The notes under the pieces: model-generated | Database searches by the model: none | Seen by the model: only the letters and a program-made list of their open reading frames with translations | Told to the model about the DNA's origin: nothing | In this document: one piece after another, positions 6,335 through 14,497 of the stretch | Position numbering within the stretch: the first letter of the stretch is position 1 | How the letters are laid out: each line of letters opens with the position of its first letter | Made by a program: the position numbers and the translations under genes | Source: Bacillus timonensis | Lineage (GTDB): Bacteria > Bacillota > Bacilli > Bacillales > Bacillaceae_L | Direction: 5' to 3' | NCBI GenBank assembly: GCA_020171895.1 | Contig: JAIVAN010000005.1 | Coordinates: forward strand, 248,001 to 312,000 | Length of the DNA stretch: 64,000 nucleotides

Positions 6335-7573
6335 ATGAAGAGATGGATAGGACTATTAGTCTTAATGATTATGCTATTAAGTGCTTGTAGTACGAGTGAA
6401 ACGACAAGCTTAAGTAAAACGGAGTTGTTAAATGCTTCTTGGTCGCAGCTTGAAAAAGAGTCTTCAAACACAACTGTTCGAATCTTTATGTGGGGTGGAG
6501 ATGATGGCATTAACCGTTACATTGATGAATGGGTTGCTCCTCGTTTGAAAAAGAAGCATTCTATCACACTTGAAAGAGTTCCGATGGATACGAATGAAAT
6601 TCTTCAAAAGTTGTTAACTGAACAGAAGGCGAAGAAGGAAGTTGGCACGATCGATATTGTATGGATTAATGGAGAGAATTTTAAAAATGCAAAAAAGAAT
6701 GGGCTATTATTCGGACCGATGTCTGAAAAGTTGCCAAATGTTCAAAAGTATATTGATAGAGAAAGCTTGGATGTTCAGTATGATTTTGGGACTGCGGTCG
6801 AAGGGCTAGAGGCACCGTGGGGGAAAGTGCAGTTTGTATTTCTCTATGACTCTGCTAAAGTTTCAGAACCACCCACTTCTTTTGAGGAATTAAAGAACTG
6901 GATTGAAAAAAATCCTGGAAAGTTTACGTACCCTGAAGCAACGGATTTTACAGGGAATGCCTTTTTAAGACATCTTCTTTATAAGTCAGTTGGTGGGCCT
7001 GAAGTTCTTTTAGAAAAAGGATTTGATGAGACATATGCAAATGAAACCAGTGAAGACATGTGGACTTATTTAAGAGAGATTCAGCCTTCATTATGGCGTA
7101 ATGGTGAAACGTATCCTGCATCGCTTACTGATTTAGATCGCTTGTACAGTCAAGGTGAGGTATGGATGACAATGGGGTATAACGAAGGTCGTGCGGAAAG
7201 TTTAATGAAAGAAGGTGTTTTTCCAAAGTCGACCAAGTCCTTTGTGCTCGAAACGGGATCCATTGGGAACACTCATTTTCTTGCTATACCTTTCAATAGT
7301 CCAAATAAGGCTGGCGCAATGGTAGCGATTAATTACTTTTTATCACCAGAAGCACAGCTAGAAAAATATAGCTCTACCTTTTGGGGAGAAAACATTTCGC
7401 TAGATCCTACGAAGCTATCAAATGAAGATAGGCAAAAGCTTGAGAGCATGGATAGAGGAGATTCGGTGTTAGCGCCTGAGGTCTTGAGTAAACACCTCTT
7501 ACCCGAAGTTGATTCGGGTTATGTAAATTGGATACAGGAGAATTGGCTGAATGAAGTTGTTCAGAAAAAATAG
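6335..7573 (+). CDS. YnjB-like ABC transporter substrate-binding lipoprotein
   Basis: 412 aa with a lipoprotein signal peptide (lipobox LSAC, Cys18), so it is anchored outside the cytoplasmic membrane. The body resembles the extracellular solute-binding proteins of the YnjB group, and the downstream genes complete an ABC importer. GGGGGAG lies 8 nt before the ATG. The last codons overlap the next gene. The substrate is unknown; the E. coli counterpart (ynjBCD) is also uncharacterised to my knowledge. First gene of a seven-gene operon (6335-12897), with a Crp/Fnr-type site upstream. Confidence 0.85.
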   Translation: MKRWIGLLVLMIMLLSACSTSETTSLSKTELLNASWSQLEKESSNTTVRIFMWGGDDGINRYIDEWVAPRLKKKHSITLERVPMDTNEILQKLLTEQKAKKEVGTIDIVWINGENFKNAKKNGLLFGPMSEKLPNVQKYIDRESLDVQYDFGTAVEGLEAPWGKVQFVFLYDSAKVSEPPTSFEELKNWIEKNPGKFTYPEATDFTGNAFLRHLLYKSVGGPEVLLEKGFDETYANETSEDMWTYLREIQPSLWRNGETYPASLTDLDRLYSQGEVWMTMGYNEGRAESLMKEGVFPKSTKSFVLETGSIGNTHFLAIPFNSPNKAGAMVAINYFLSPEAQLEKYSSTFWGENISLDPTKLSNEDRQKLESMDRGDSVLAPEVLSKHLLPEVDSGYVNWIQENWLNEVVQKK

Positions 7574-8417
7574 TGTTTTTCTTCTCCTACTACCAGCCTT
7601 CATTTTTACTATTTGTTTTGTTGGGTATGGCATATGTATGGCAATCATAGAAAGCTTGAAAGGAGCAAATGTCTTAACTCTCACTCATTATGAAAGTCTA
7701 TTTTCGAATGAGTCTTTTCTCGCATCTTTATGTTATAGCTTGTACATTGCATTCGTAGCTACCATTCTATCATTAGGAATAGGATTGGTATTTACCAGGG
7801 TGATGTATGAGTATTTACAAAAGCAATCTTCAAAAATACTCGTTTGGATTCCGATGTTGTTTCCTCATTTTGTCTGGGCATATATGGTCATCTTATTATT
7901 TTCTCAAAGTGGTTGGCTATCGTCAGCGACATTTCAAGCGGGTCTTATTCATGACCTTTCACAATTTCCAATCATTGTAAATGACCGGTTCGGTTTTGGA
8001 ATTATCATTACTTATGTTTGGAAGGAGCTTCCGTTTGTCATACTCATGCTGTTACCGGTTTATGTTCAGTTAAATGCTGAGCTTCCACAAGTTGTGAAAA
8101 CACTAGGTGGCAATGAGTGGCATGTGTTTAAAACAGCGGAGTGGCCATGGGTTCTCCCTGTTTTGGTGGAAGTAGGAATCATCGTGTTTGCATTTATTTT
8201 ATCGGCATATGAAGTCCCTTATCTACTTGGAACAACCTATCCTAAAATGATATCAATTTTAGCCTATCAATGGTTCTTTGAGGGAGATTGGAGTAATCGA
8301 CCACTTTCTTTTGCTGCTATGGTTGTAATTACATCTGCGGTGGTTAGTTTGTTATGCTTTTATTTACTCTTGATGAATAAAAAGCGTTATCGCTTAATGA
8401 AGGGAAATATAAAATAA
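7551..8417 (+). CDS. ABC transporter permease (first half of a YnjC-like pair)
   Basis: 288 aa, six hydrophobic segments, with the binding-protein-dependent permease loop containing the EAA-like motif (ELPQVVKTLGGNEWHVFKT). The ATG overlaps the end of the lipoprotein gene by 23 nt, with AGGAG inside that gene. E. coli YnjC is a single fused permease, as I recall; here the two halves are separate genes. Confidence 0.85.
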   Translation: MKLFRKNSVFLLLLPAFIFTICFVGYGICMAIIESLKGANVLTLTHYESLFSNESFLASLCYSLYIAFVATILSLGIGLVFTRVMYEYLQKQSSKILVWIPMLFPHFVWAYMVILLFSQSGWLSSATFQAGLIHDLSQFPIIVNDRFGFGIIITYVWKELPFVILMLLPVYVQLNAELPQVVKTLGGNEWHVFKTAEWPWVLPVLVEVGIIVFAFILSAYEVPYLLGTTYPKMISILAYQWFFEGDWSNRPLSFAAMVVITSAVVSLLCFYLLLMNKKRYRLMKGNIK

Positions 8418-8418
8418 C

Positions 8419-9219
8419 ATGAAGGACCATCAGATAAGAAAACAATTCACCTTTCATTTATTGGTACTTGTATTAATAAGTCCAGTTTTTTTGCTCGTGA
8501 TGAAAAGTATTTCGTATTCGTGGAAATGGGGCGAATTACTACCGGGGTCGTTTCATTTACGTGGGTGGAACATTCTTTTAAATGAGCCAAGGTTTTATGA
8601 GGCGATTGCTAACTCGTTATTGATTGGTTTTGTCGTCATCGCTCTTAACTTTGTCATCGCGATTCCAGCAGGGAAAGTACTTGCTTTTATACAATTTAAA
8701 GGAAAAGCAATGGTTGAGCTACTGTTTACTTTACCTATATTAGTACCTAGCTTAGCAGTAGCAATGGGTGTTCATATTACGATGATACGAGTTGGTGCGG
8801 CTGACCACTGGTTTGGAGTTGCACTTGTTCACTTAATTCCAACTGTTCCATATTCGATCAAAATTTTTCACTCAGCATTTGAGCGTTTAGGGCCTCAGTG
8901 GGAGGAGCAAGCAGTAACTCTCGGTGCAACGAAGTTCTATAGCTTCTATGCTATTTATTTACCACAGTTGGTAGCAAGTGTAAGAGCATCTCTGTTTTTA
9001 ATTGTCGTCATTTCGTTAAGCCAGTTTGTGTTAACTGCATTAATAGGAGGAGGCAATGTTCTAACATTAGCAATGCTTTATTTTCCTTACTTATCATCGG
9101 TTGATGATGCCGCTATCGCAAGTTTTTCCATTGTTTTCGCAGTAATACCACTATTTGTTGTTGTTACTTTTGAAGTCATGCTTAGAGGAATCGTTCCGTA
9201 TAAAAAACGTTGGAGGTAA
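8419..9219 (+). CDS. ABC transporter permease (second half of a YnjC-like pair)
   Basis: 266 aa, six hydrophobic segments, EAA-like loop EEQAVTLGATKFYSFYAIYLP. It starts 1 nt after the stop of the previous permease, so translation is probably coupled. It should pair with the first permease to form the membrane channel driven by the ATPase that follows. Confidence 0.85.
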   Translation: MKDHQIRKQFTFHLLVLVLISPVFLLVMKSISYSWKWGELLPGSFHLRGWNILLNEPRFYEAIANSLLIGFVVIALNFVIAIPAGKVLAFIQFKGKAMVELLFTLPILVPSLAVAMGVHITMIRVGAADHWFGVALVHLIPTVPYSIKIFHSAFERLGPQWEEQAVTLGATKFYSFYAIYLPQLVASVRASLFLIVVISLSQFVLTALIGGGNVLTLAMLYFPYLSSVDDAAIASFSIVFAVIPLFVVVTFEVMLRGIVPYKKRWR

Positions 9220-9233
9220 TCGGAGGTGATCTT

Positions 9234-10205
9234 TTGGAAAATAAGGTTTTATTAATGAAATTACGAAAAGAATATGATGGAAAGAATGTTATAAAGGATT
9301 TGGATATGGAAATAGAGGATGGGGAAATTATCAGTGTGATTGGTCCATCAGGTACTGGAAAGTCGACGCTTTTAAAATGCATCGCAGGCTTAGAGCCATT
9401 AACTGATGGCGAAGTAATCGTCGAAAACGAAAATGTGACAAATTTGTCAGCAAATAAGAGACCAATCGTGATGATGTTTCAACAACCGCATTTATTTCCA
9501 CATATGTCAGTCTATGAAAATATTATGTTTGGCTTAACGTTCACTTCTCTTAAAAAAGAAGACAAAAAACAAGCGGTTCACGATATGTTACAAAGGGTTG
9601 GCTTGATTTCATATGAGCACCATTATCCTTATGAATTATCAGGTGGTCAGCAACAACGAGTTGCACTAGCAAGGGCCATTGTAACGAAACCGAAGCTATT
9701 ATTACTCGATGAGCCTTTTAGTAGTTTGGATAATGAACTTAGGCAGGAGCTCAGACTATGGGTGAAGAGTTTATTAAAGGAACAAAGAGTGACTGCTTTG
9801 TTTGTAACACACGATCTTGATGAAGCGATTGAAATGGGTGATCGAATTGCTGTTTTCGCAAAAGGATGTCTCCAACAAATAGGAAATCCATTAGAAGTGT
9901 ATTATCATCCTAGGAATTCTTTTGTAGCTGAATTTTTCTCCGATGGACTTATGGTCGATCGTACACAATTTGTCCATTCTGAGCATTTGCAACTCGATTC
10001 AAAGCCCCCAGAGGATTCAAGCCTGTATTGGAAGGGAAAAGTGCTTCATTCTTCCGTAAAGTATGGAATGCCAGTTTATCGGATTGAATTCCATCATATG
10101 AAAAAGAGTTTGATGCTGCAATGTGTAAAAAAATTAGAAACTAATCAAACCGTGTTTGTGTCAGTGAAAAAGGGTGCAGGCATGATTGATTTTACTAAAG
10201 GATGA
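9234..10205 (+). CDS. ABC transporter ATP-binding protein (YnjD-like)
   Basis: 323 aa. Walker A GPSGTGKST (residues 37-45), Q-loop FQQPHLF, signature LSGGQQQR, Walker B LLLLDEP and the switch histidine in VTHDLDEA are all present. A C-terminal extension of about 90 residues follows the ATPase domain. TTG at 9234 is chosen because GGAGGTGAT lies immediately upstream; an in-frame TTG at 9210 lacks a ribosome site. It energises the importer. Confidence 0.88.
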   Translation: MENKVLLMKLRKEYDGKNVIKDLDMEIEDGEIISVIGPSGTGKSTLLKCIAGLEPLTDGEVIVENENVTNLSANKRPIVMMFQQPHLFPHMSVYENIMFGLTFTSLKKEDKKQAVHDMLQRVGLISYEHHYPYELSGGQQQRVALARAIVTKPKLLLLDEPFSSLDNELRQELRLWVKSLLKEQRVTALFVTHDLDEAIEMGDRIAVFAKGCLQQIGNPLEVYYHPRNSFVAEFFSDGLMVDRTQFVHSEHLQLDSKPPEDSSLYWKGKVLHSSVKYGMPVYRIEFHHMKKSLMLQCVKKLETNQTVFVSVKKGAGMIDFTKG

Positions 10206-10867
10206 GTGTATTGAACCAAAAAACAGTTTTAAAAGTGACGGGTATTGTGGTAGTTGTTGCAGGTCTACTGTGGTTCAACTCACAATATTTAAATGTGACT
10301 CCACAGTCGATAAGAGAGTGGATTTTATCCTTTGGATTGTTAGCTCCCCTTGTTTTTATAGGGATATATACGCTTCGACCGCTTATTCTTTTTCCTGCAT
10401 CCATTCTCTCACTAACGGCAGGTCTCGCATTTGGAGCACTTTGGGGAAGCATTTTTTCAATCATTGGGGCGACGGGGGGAGCTATCCTCGCTTTTATGAT
10501 ATCTCGAAAACTTGGACATAATGTTTCTAAAGGAAAGTGGAAGGGAAAAGGTGAACGTATACAAGTACAGCTCGAAAAAAACGGTTTTTTCTATGTGCTT
10601 CTTTTACGACTCATACCAATTTTAAATTTTGATATGATTAGTTATTTATCGGGTCTTTCGAAAGTGCGTTTTACTCACTTCTTGTTGGGGACCATATTAG
10701 GAATAATACCAGGGGCTTTCGCTTACAACTTTTTAGGGGCGAGTCTTGTTGGGGAAAATTTATGGACGTTTGTTGGAGCAGTAGTCGTTTTTGTCATTGT
10801 TTCACTCGTTCCAATAATAACCAGTTCAAGAGTGAGGGAAAAATTGGGGTTTCAAAGAAAGGAGTAA
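10202..10867 (+). CDS. TVP38/TMEM64 (YdjX/YdjZ-like) membrane protein
   Basis: 221 aa with about six hydrophobic segments. It contains the VTT/SNARE-associated-domain region, including a glycine-rich FGALWGSIFSIIGATGGA and LLLRLIPILNFDMISYLSGLS. The ATG overlaps the stop of the ATPase gene by 4 nt. Such proteins are often encoded next to YnjBCD-like transporters; related VTT-domain proteins are linked to lipid scrambling (family knowledge). The specific role here is unknown. Confidence 0.85.
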   Translation: MSVLNQKTVLKVTGIVVVVAGLLWFNSQYLNVTPQSIREWILSFGLLAPLVFIGIYTLRPLILFPASILSLTAGLAFGALWGSIFSIIGATGGAILAFMISRKLGHNVSKGKWKGKGERIQVQLEKNGFFYVLLLRLIPILNFDMISYLSGLSKVRFTHFLLGTILGIIPGAFAYNFLGASLVGENLWTFVGAVVVFVIVSLVPIITSSRVREKLGFQRKE

Positions 10868-10873
10868 AGAAAC

Positions 10874-11467
10874 GTGCTTGATACTCATGCAAGAAAATTT
10901 GTACAACCTATGATTGAAAAAACTGCCCGATCATTGCTAAGGATTGGTCTTAGTGCAAATCAAGTGACGACGATTTCCTTTTTTATAGGGGCTTCTTCAG
11001 GAGTGTTCTTTTATTTTGATTACCCAATCATTGCAGTTGTTGTTTTATGGTTGTCAGGTTATTTAGATGCGGTTGATGGTACAATGGCACGACTTACAAA
11101 ATCATCTCCTTGGGGGACTGTTCTCGATATTACCTTTGATCGATTAGTGGAAATTAGTGTGATCTTAGGTGTAGCCTTTCGATTTCCAGATATACAATGG
11201 GCTTTATTATTACTCAGTGTATCCATCATTTTTTCCATTACCATCTTTTTAACAGTAGGAGCCGTATCTGAAAAGCAAGGAATGAAATCCTTTTATTATC
11301 AAGCAGGGTTAGCTGAGCGGACAGAAGGATTTATTTTTTTATCGCTAATGATGCTTGTCACGAACTATGTACTATTTATTACGCTACTATTTTTTGCAGT
11401 AGAAGTATTCACGGGCTTACAACGTTTTTTTGAAGCGAGAAGGCTTTTGAATGAAAGAGGTGAATGA
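10874..11467 (+). CDS. CDP-alcohol phosphatidyltransferase family protein (YnjF-like)
   Basis: 197 aa integral membrane protein. The catalytic motif D-x2-D-G-x2-A-R-x8-9-G-x3-D-x3-D is intact: D65, D68, G69, R73, G81, D85, D89. Family members transfer a phospho-alcohol from CDP-alcohol to a second alcohol; the acceptor here is unknown. GTG start with AAAGGAG 9 nt upstream. E. coli ynjF belongs to the same family and sits in a comparable cluster, which supports a conserved association with the transporter. Confidence 0.85.
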   Translation: MLDTHARKFVQPMIEKTARSLLRIGLSANQVTTISFFIGASSGVFFYFDYPIIAVVVLWLSGYLDAVDGTMARLTKSSPWGTVLDITFDRLVEISVILGVAFRFPDIQWALLLLSVSIIFSITIFLTVGAVSEKQGMKSFYYQAGLAERTEGFIFLSLMMLVTNYVLFITLLFFAVEVFTGLQRFFEARRLLNERGE

Positions 11468-11469
11468 GC

Positions 11470-12897
11470 ATGAAAAAGTATGACTTAGTCGTTATCGGTG
11501 GAGGTGCAGGAGGGTTAACTGTCGCAGCCGGTGCAGCCTCATTAGGAGCTAGGGTCGCTTTAATTGAAAAAGAAGAGCATCCTGGTGGAGATTGCTTACA
11601 CTTCGGTTGCATTCCTTCTAAAGCCTTAATTGAAACGGCGAATAAAATCTATGACGCTAGAAAACTCTCAGAGCTAGGGTTGCAACTTGAAGGCGAAGTA
11701 AACATGCTAGATGTTAAAAAACGTGTGAAAGATTCGATTGCGTCGATTCAAGTTCATGATGATGCTGACCGGTTTCGTAAATTAGGAGTCGACGTGTTCA
11801 TCGGCAAGGGAATGTTTCATACGAAAAATGATATCATGATTAGTACGGGTGAGAGTATTTTTGGAAAACGAATTGTCATCTCAACAGGATCTCGTCCGTT
11901 TGTTCCACCGATTTCTGGGATAAAGGATGTTGGCTATTTAACGAATGAAACGATATTTGAGCTTGAGAAACTTCCTAAGCGCCTATTGGTGATCGGAGGA
12001 GGTCCAATCGGTGTGGAGTTGGCTCAAGCGATGTCAAGACTTGGTAGTAATGTAACAGTTGTTGAACGAGCATCACATCTCTTAGCAAAAGAAGACGGGG
12101 AAGTTGTTGCTGAAGCACGGAGGTTACTTGACAAAGAACTCTCCATCTTAACAGATGCTAGTGTTGAAAAGGTGGAGAATAGTGATAATGGAAAGAAAGT
12201 TTTTGTCAGACAAGGAACGGAAGACCTGGAGATTGAAGTAGATGAAATTTTACTTTCAGTTGGTCGAATTCCGAACTCTGATTCACTAGGATTAGAGAAT
12301 GTTGGTATAAGCACAGACGAACGAGGTCATATTTTGGTCAATGACTGTTTAGAAACGAATCTCTCATCCGTTTACGCGATTGGGGATGTGAATGGTAAAT
12401 TTCCTTTTACACATGTTGCAGGTATGGAAGGAAAGACAGTTGTGCAAAATGCCGTATTCGGTTTGAAGAGAAAAGTAAAGTATGATGACGTTCCATGGAT
12501 TACTTATACCTCACCAGAAGTTTTTCATTTAGGGATGACTGAAAAAGAAGCGAAAGATAAATACGGAGACGATGTTGATATCTTGAAAGTGCCTTTATCT
12601 GAAGTTGACCGCTTTGTTGCTGATCATGCGACAGATGGATTTGTGAAGATAATAACAGATAGAAAAGGGGCAATAATCGGAGCTCATGCGATTGGGAAAA
12701 GTGCAGGAGATTGGATGCAGGAAGTCGTCTTTGCGAAGCATTACAAAAAGAAAATAGGAGACATTTCACATGTCATTCATCCATATCCAAACCATGCTGC
12801 CGCTGCCCAAAGAACGGCTGATCTTTATTGGCGTAAAAAGTTATTTAGTGGTGCACTGCCGAAATTAATGAAGAAATACATCGAGTGGTTTCGATAA
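11470..12897 (+). CDS. MerA-like / class I pyridine nucleotide-disulfide oxidoreductase
   Basis: 475 aa. FAD-binding GGGAGG (residues 10-15), redox-active disulfide C42-LHFG-C47 followed by IPSK, NAD(P)H-binding GGGPIGVELA, FAD-closing AIGDVNG, and a C-terminal dimerisation domain with HPYPNHAAAA that supplies the general base His. Closer to the mercuric-reductase-like group than to E3 dihydrolipoamide dehydrogenase, since no 2-oxo-acid dehydrogenase genes are near and the MerA N-terminal metal domain is absent. Last gene of the operon. AGAGGTGA favours this ATG over one 6 nt upstream that overlaps the preceding stop. Confidence 0.85.
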   Translation: MKKYDLVVIGGGAGGLTVAAGAASLGARVALIEKEEHPGGDCLHFGCIPSKALIETANKIYDARKLSELGLQLEGEVNMLDVKKRVKDSIASIQVHDDADRFRKLGVDVFIGKGMFHTKNDIMISTGESIFGKRIVISTGSRPFVPPISGIKDVGYLTNETIFELEKLPKRLLVIGGGPIGVELAQAMSRLGSNVTVVERASHLLAKEDGEVVAEARRLLDKELSILTDASVEKVENSDNGKKVFVRQGTEDLEIEVDEILLSVGRIPNSDSLGLENVGISTDERGHILVNDCLETNLSSVYAIGDVNGKFPFTHVAGMEGKTVVQNAVFGLKRKVKYDDVPWITYTSPEVFHLGMTEKEAKDKYGDDVDILKVPLSEVDRFVADHATDGFVKIITDRKGAIIGAHAIGKSAGDWMQEVVFAKHYKKKIGDISHVIHPYPNHAAAAQRTADLYWRKKLFSGALPKLMKKYIEWFR

Positions 12898-12925
12898 AAA
12901 AATGAGCCTATACCAAGGCTCATTT
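12896..12925. terminator. Bidirectional terminator between the operon and the regulator
   Basis: AATGAGCC / GGCTCATT flanked by A and T runs on both sides, between convergent genes. Confidence 0.85.
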
Positions 12926-13606
12926 TTATAATTCATCAATCATATCAGCTGCTTTTTCTACGTTTACAGATAGTCGTAACCCCTTCTTAATATAGCCATC
13001 TTTTTTTAATTGACTAATAATAGCGCTTGTTGTTTCACGAGAGGAACCGATCATGTTGGCTATGTCCTGATGTGTCATTCTCATATTAATCGATTGCCAC
13101 TCATTTTTACGTTTTCCTGTCTTTTCACTGAGCTTTAATAATAAGTAAAGAATGCGGTATTTCACGTCGCTTAGCGCAATTTTTTCACTCATACTATAAA
13201 GCTCTTTCAGTCTAGCAGAAAGGATATTGATGAATTTTAGTGCGATTTTCGGATTTTTCTCAATGAATTCTTCAAATTCACTTTTACCTAGTGTACAAAG
13301 ATACGTATCTGTCATTGCTTCTGCATAAATCTGGTCGTCTGTTAAAGATAGTGTAGATGTTTCCCCGAAAATATTCCCATCTACTAAAATATCAACGGTA
13401 AATTGCTTTCCGTTTTGATTCATGCGATATAACCGTACTTGCCCTTTTTTTAGTAAAAATAGGGATTCAAGAGGTTTATCAGGAGATAAGATTATTGATC
13501 CTTTTTTTACTGGCCTCATTTCACTCATTTCGTCAATTAGCTGTAGATCTTCCATTGGAAGCTCGTCAAGCAGGCTAATTTGCGATAATAAAAACAATTT
13601 ATCCAA
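12926..13606 (-). CDS. Crp/Fnr family transcriptional regulator
   Basis: 226 aa: cyclic-nucleotide-binding-like beta-roll (about 15-110), long dimer helix, and a winged HTH (about 165-215). The recognition helix contains SSRETTSA, with Arg190 and Glu191 at the positions of Crp Arg180/Glu181, but Ala195 where Crp and Fnr have Arg. Only one Cys is present, so an Fnr-type 4Fe-4S sensor is unlikely; the ligand is unknown. TTG start with AGGGGGA upstream. A TGTAA-N6-TTACT site lies about 40 bp upstream of its likely promoter (TATAAT on minus at 13644-13639), consistent with autoregulation. Confidence 0.88.
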   Translation of the reverse strand: MDKLFLLSQISLLDELPMEDLQLIDEMSEMRPVKKGSIILSPDKPLESLFLLKKGQVRLYRMNQNGKQFTVDILVDGNIFGETSTLSLTDDQIYAEAMTDTYLCTLGKSEFEEFIEKNPKIALKFINILSARLKELYSMSEKIALSDVKYRILYLLLKLSEKTGKRKNEWQSINMRMTHQDIANMIGSSRETTSAIISQLKKDGYIKKGLRLSVNVEKAADMIDEL

Positions 13607-13664
13607 TGAAGGTTCCCCCTAGTTTTCTTCTTATCTCTATTATATCTGTTTTAAATCATAAACC

Positions 13665-13680
13665 TGTAATCTAACTTACT
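13665..13680. promoter_or_regulatory. Crp/Fnr-type operator, site 2 (shared, divergent)
   Basis: TGTAATCTAACTTACT, matching 14 of 16 positions of TGTAAG-N4-CTTACA. It is centred about 40 bp from candidate -10 elements on both sides: TATAAT on minus (13644-13639, regulator gene) and TAGTAT on plus (13700-13705, glutaredoxin-like gene). Neither promoter has a good -35. Confidence 0.6.
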
Positions 13681-13730
13681 GAAAGGAAGTTTCTTTTTTT
13701 AGTATGGTTAGATTAGTAGGAGGTTGTTTG

Positions 13731-13949
13731 ATGAATACCCTTTATACGATGGATGGATGTGTTCGATGTTACAAAGCGGTAAACCATTTAACTGATCAAC
13801 ACATCTCTTTTATCGAGATTAACGTATTAGAAAACCCTTTAGCAGCTATGGAAATAAAGCGTATAACAGGCGAAGTTGTCCTTCCGGTTTTGATTTGTGA
13901 AAGTAGGGTATTAAAAGGAGAAGAGATTCTTTTTATGAAAAATGAATGA
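13731..13949 (+). CDS. Glutaredoxin-like thiol-disulfide protein
   Basis: 72 aa thioredoxin-fold protein with an N-terminal CxxC (GCVRC, Cys10 and Cys13) and the cis-Pro motif VVLPVL. Glutaredoxin-like size, with a non-classical CVRC active site in place of CPYC. ATG with TAGGAGG 8 nt upstream. Divergent from the Crp/Fnr gene and sharing its operator; the osmC-like gene follows with its own site. Confidence 0.8.
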   Translation: MNTLYTMDGCVRCYKAVNHLTDQHISFIEINVLENPLAAMEIKRITGEVVLPVLICESRVLKGEEILFMKNE

Positions 13950-13965
13950 TGTAAGATGTCTTACA
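13950..13965. promoter_or_regulatory. Crp/Fnr-type operator, site 3
   Basis: TGTAAGATGTCTTACA, a perfect 6-4-6 palindrome directly after the glutaredoxin stop codon. It is centred 41.5 bp before the start implied by TAAAAT (13987-13992), upstream of the OsmC-family gene. Confidence 0.65.
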
Positions 13966-14025
13966 GATTCATTTCGTGTTTAGAAGTAAAATGTCAGTAT
14001 ACTAACTAATAAGGAGGAAATAAAA

Positions 14026-14463
14026 ATGGCAAAAGTAACCGTACATGTAACAGGACAATCACAAGGAATGCAATCTATATTAACAACAGGCAATCATACA
14101 ATTACAATAGATGAGCCACCAAAAATGGGTGGAAAGGACACAGGTGCTGATCCATTGCAAACACTCCTATCCGCTCTAGCTGGCTGTGAAAATGTGATTG
14201 CAAACTTAGTAGCAAAAGAAATGGAATTTGATTTACAAGGAATAGAGTTTGATATAAAGGGTGAGATTGACCCTAGGGGATTAATGGGAAACCCGGATGT
14301 ACGTCCTTATTTTGAAAAAGTCATGATTGGGGCAAGTGTGAAAACAACTGAATCACAAGACAGAGTGAATGAACTTCAGGAAAGAACGGATAAGCGTTGC
14401 CCGGTTTATACGACACTGGAGGCAGCGGGTGTAGAGCTTGAAGTGGTTTGGAAAAAAGCATAA
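14026..14463 (+). CDS. OsmC/Ohr family protein
   Basis: 145 aa with the two conserved cysteines of the OsmC fold, Cys54 (LAGCENV) and Cys125 (KRCPVY), which reduce organic hydroperoxides in Ohr/OsmC proteins. Domain length is typical. AAGGAGGAA precedes the ATG by 6 nt. Closer to the general OsmC (YhfA-like) branch than to classical Ohr, judging from the short N-terminus; this is not certain. Probably under the local Crp/Fnr regulator. Confidence 0.87.
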   Translation: MAKVTVHVTGQSQGMQSILTTGNHTITIDEPPKMGGKDTGADPLQTLLSALAGCENVIANLVAKEMEFDLQGIEFDIKGEIDPRGLMGNPDVRPYFEKVMIGASVKTTESQDRVNELQERTDKRCPVYTTLEAAGVELEVVWKKA

Positions 14464-14469
14464 AAAAGT

Positions 14470-14497
14470 AAAAGGCTTGGAGATTCCAAGCCTTTTT
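14470..14497. terminator. Bidirectional terminator
   Basis: AAAAGGCTTGG / CCAAGCCTTTTTT between convergent genes. Confidence 0.88.
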
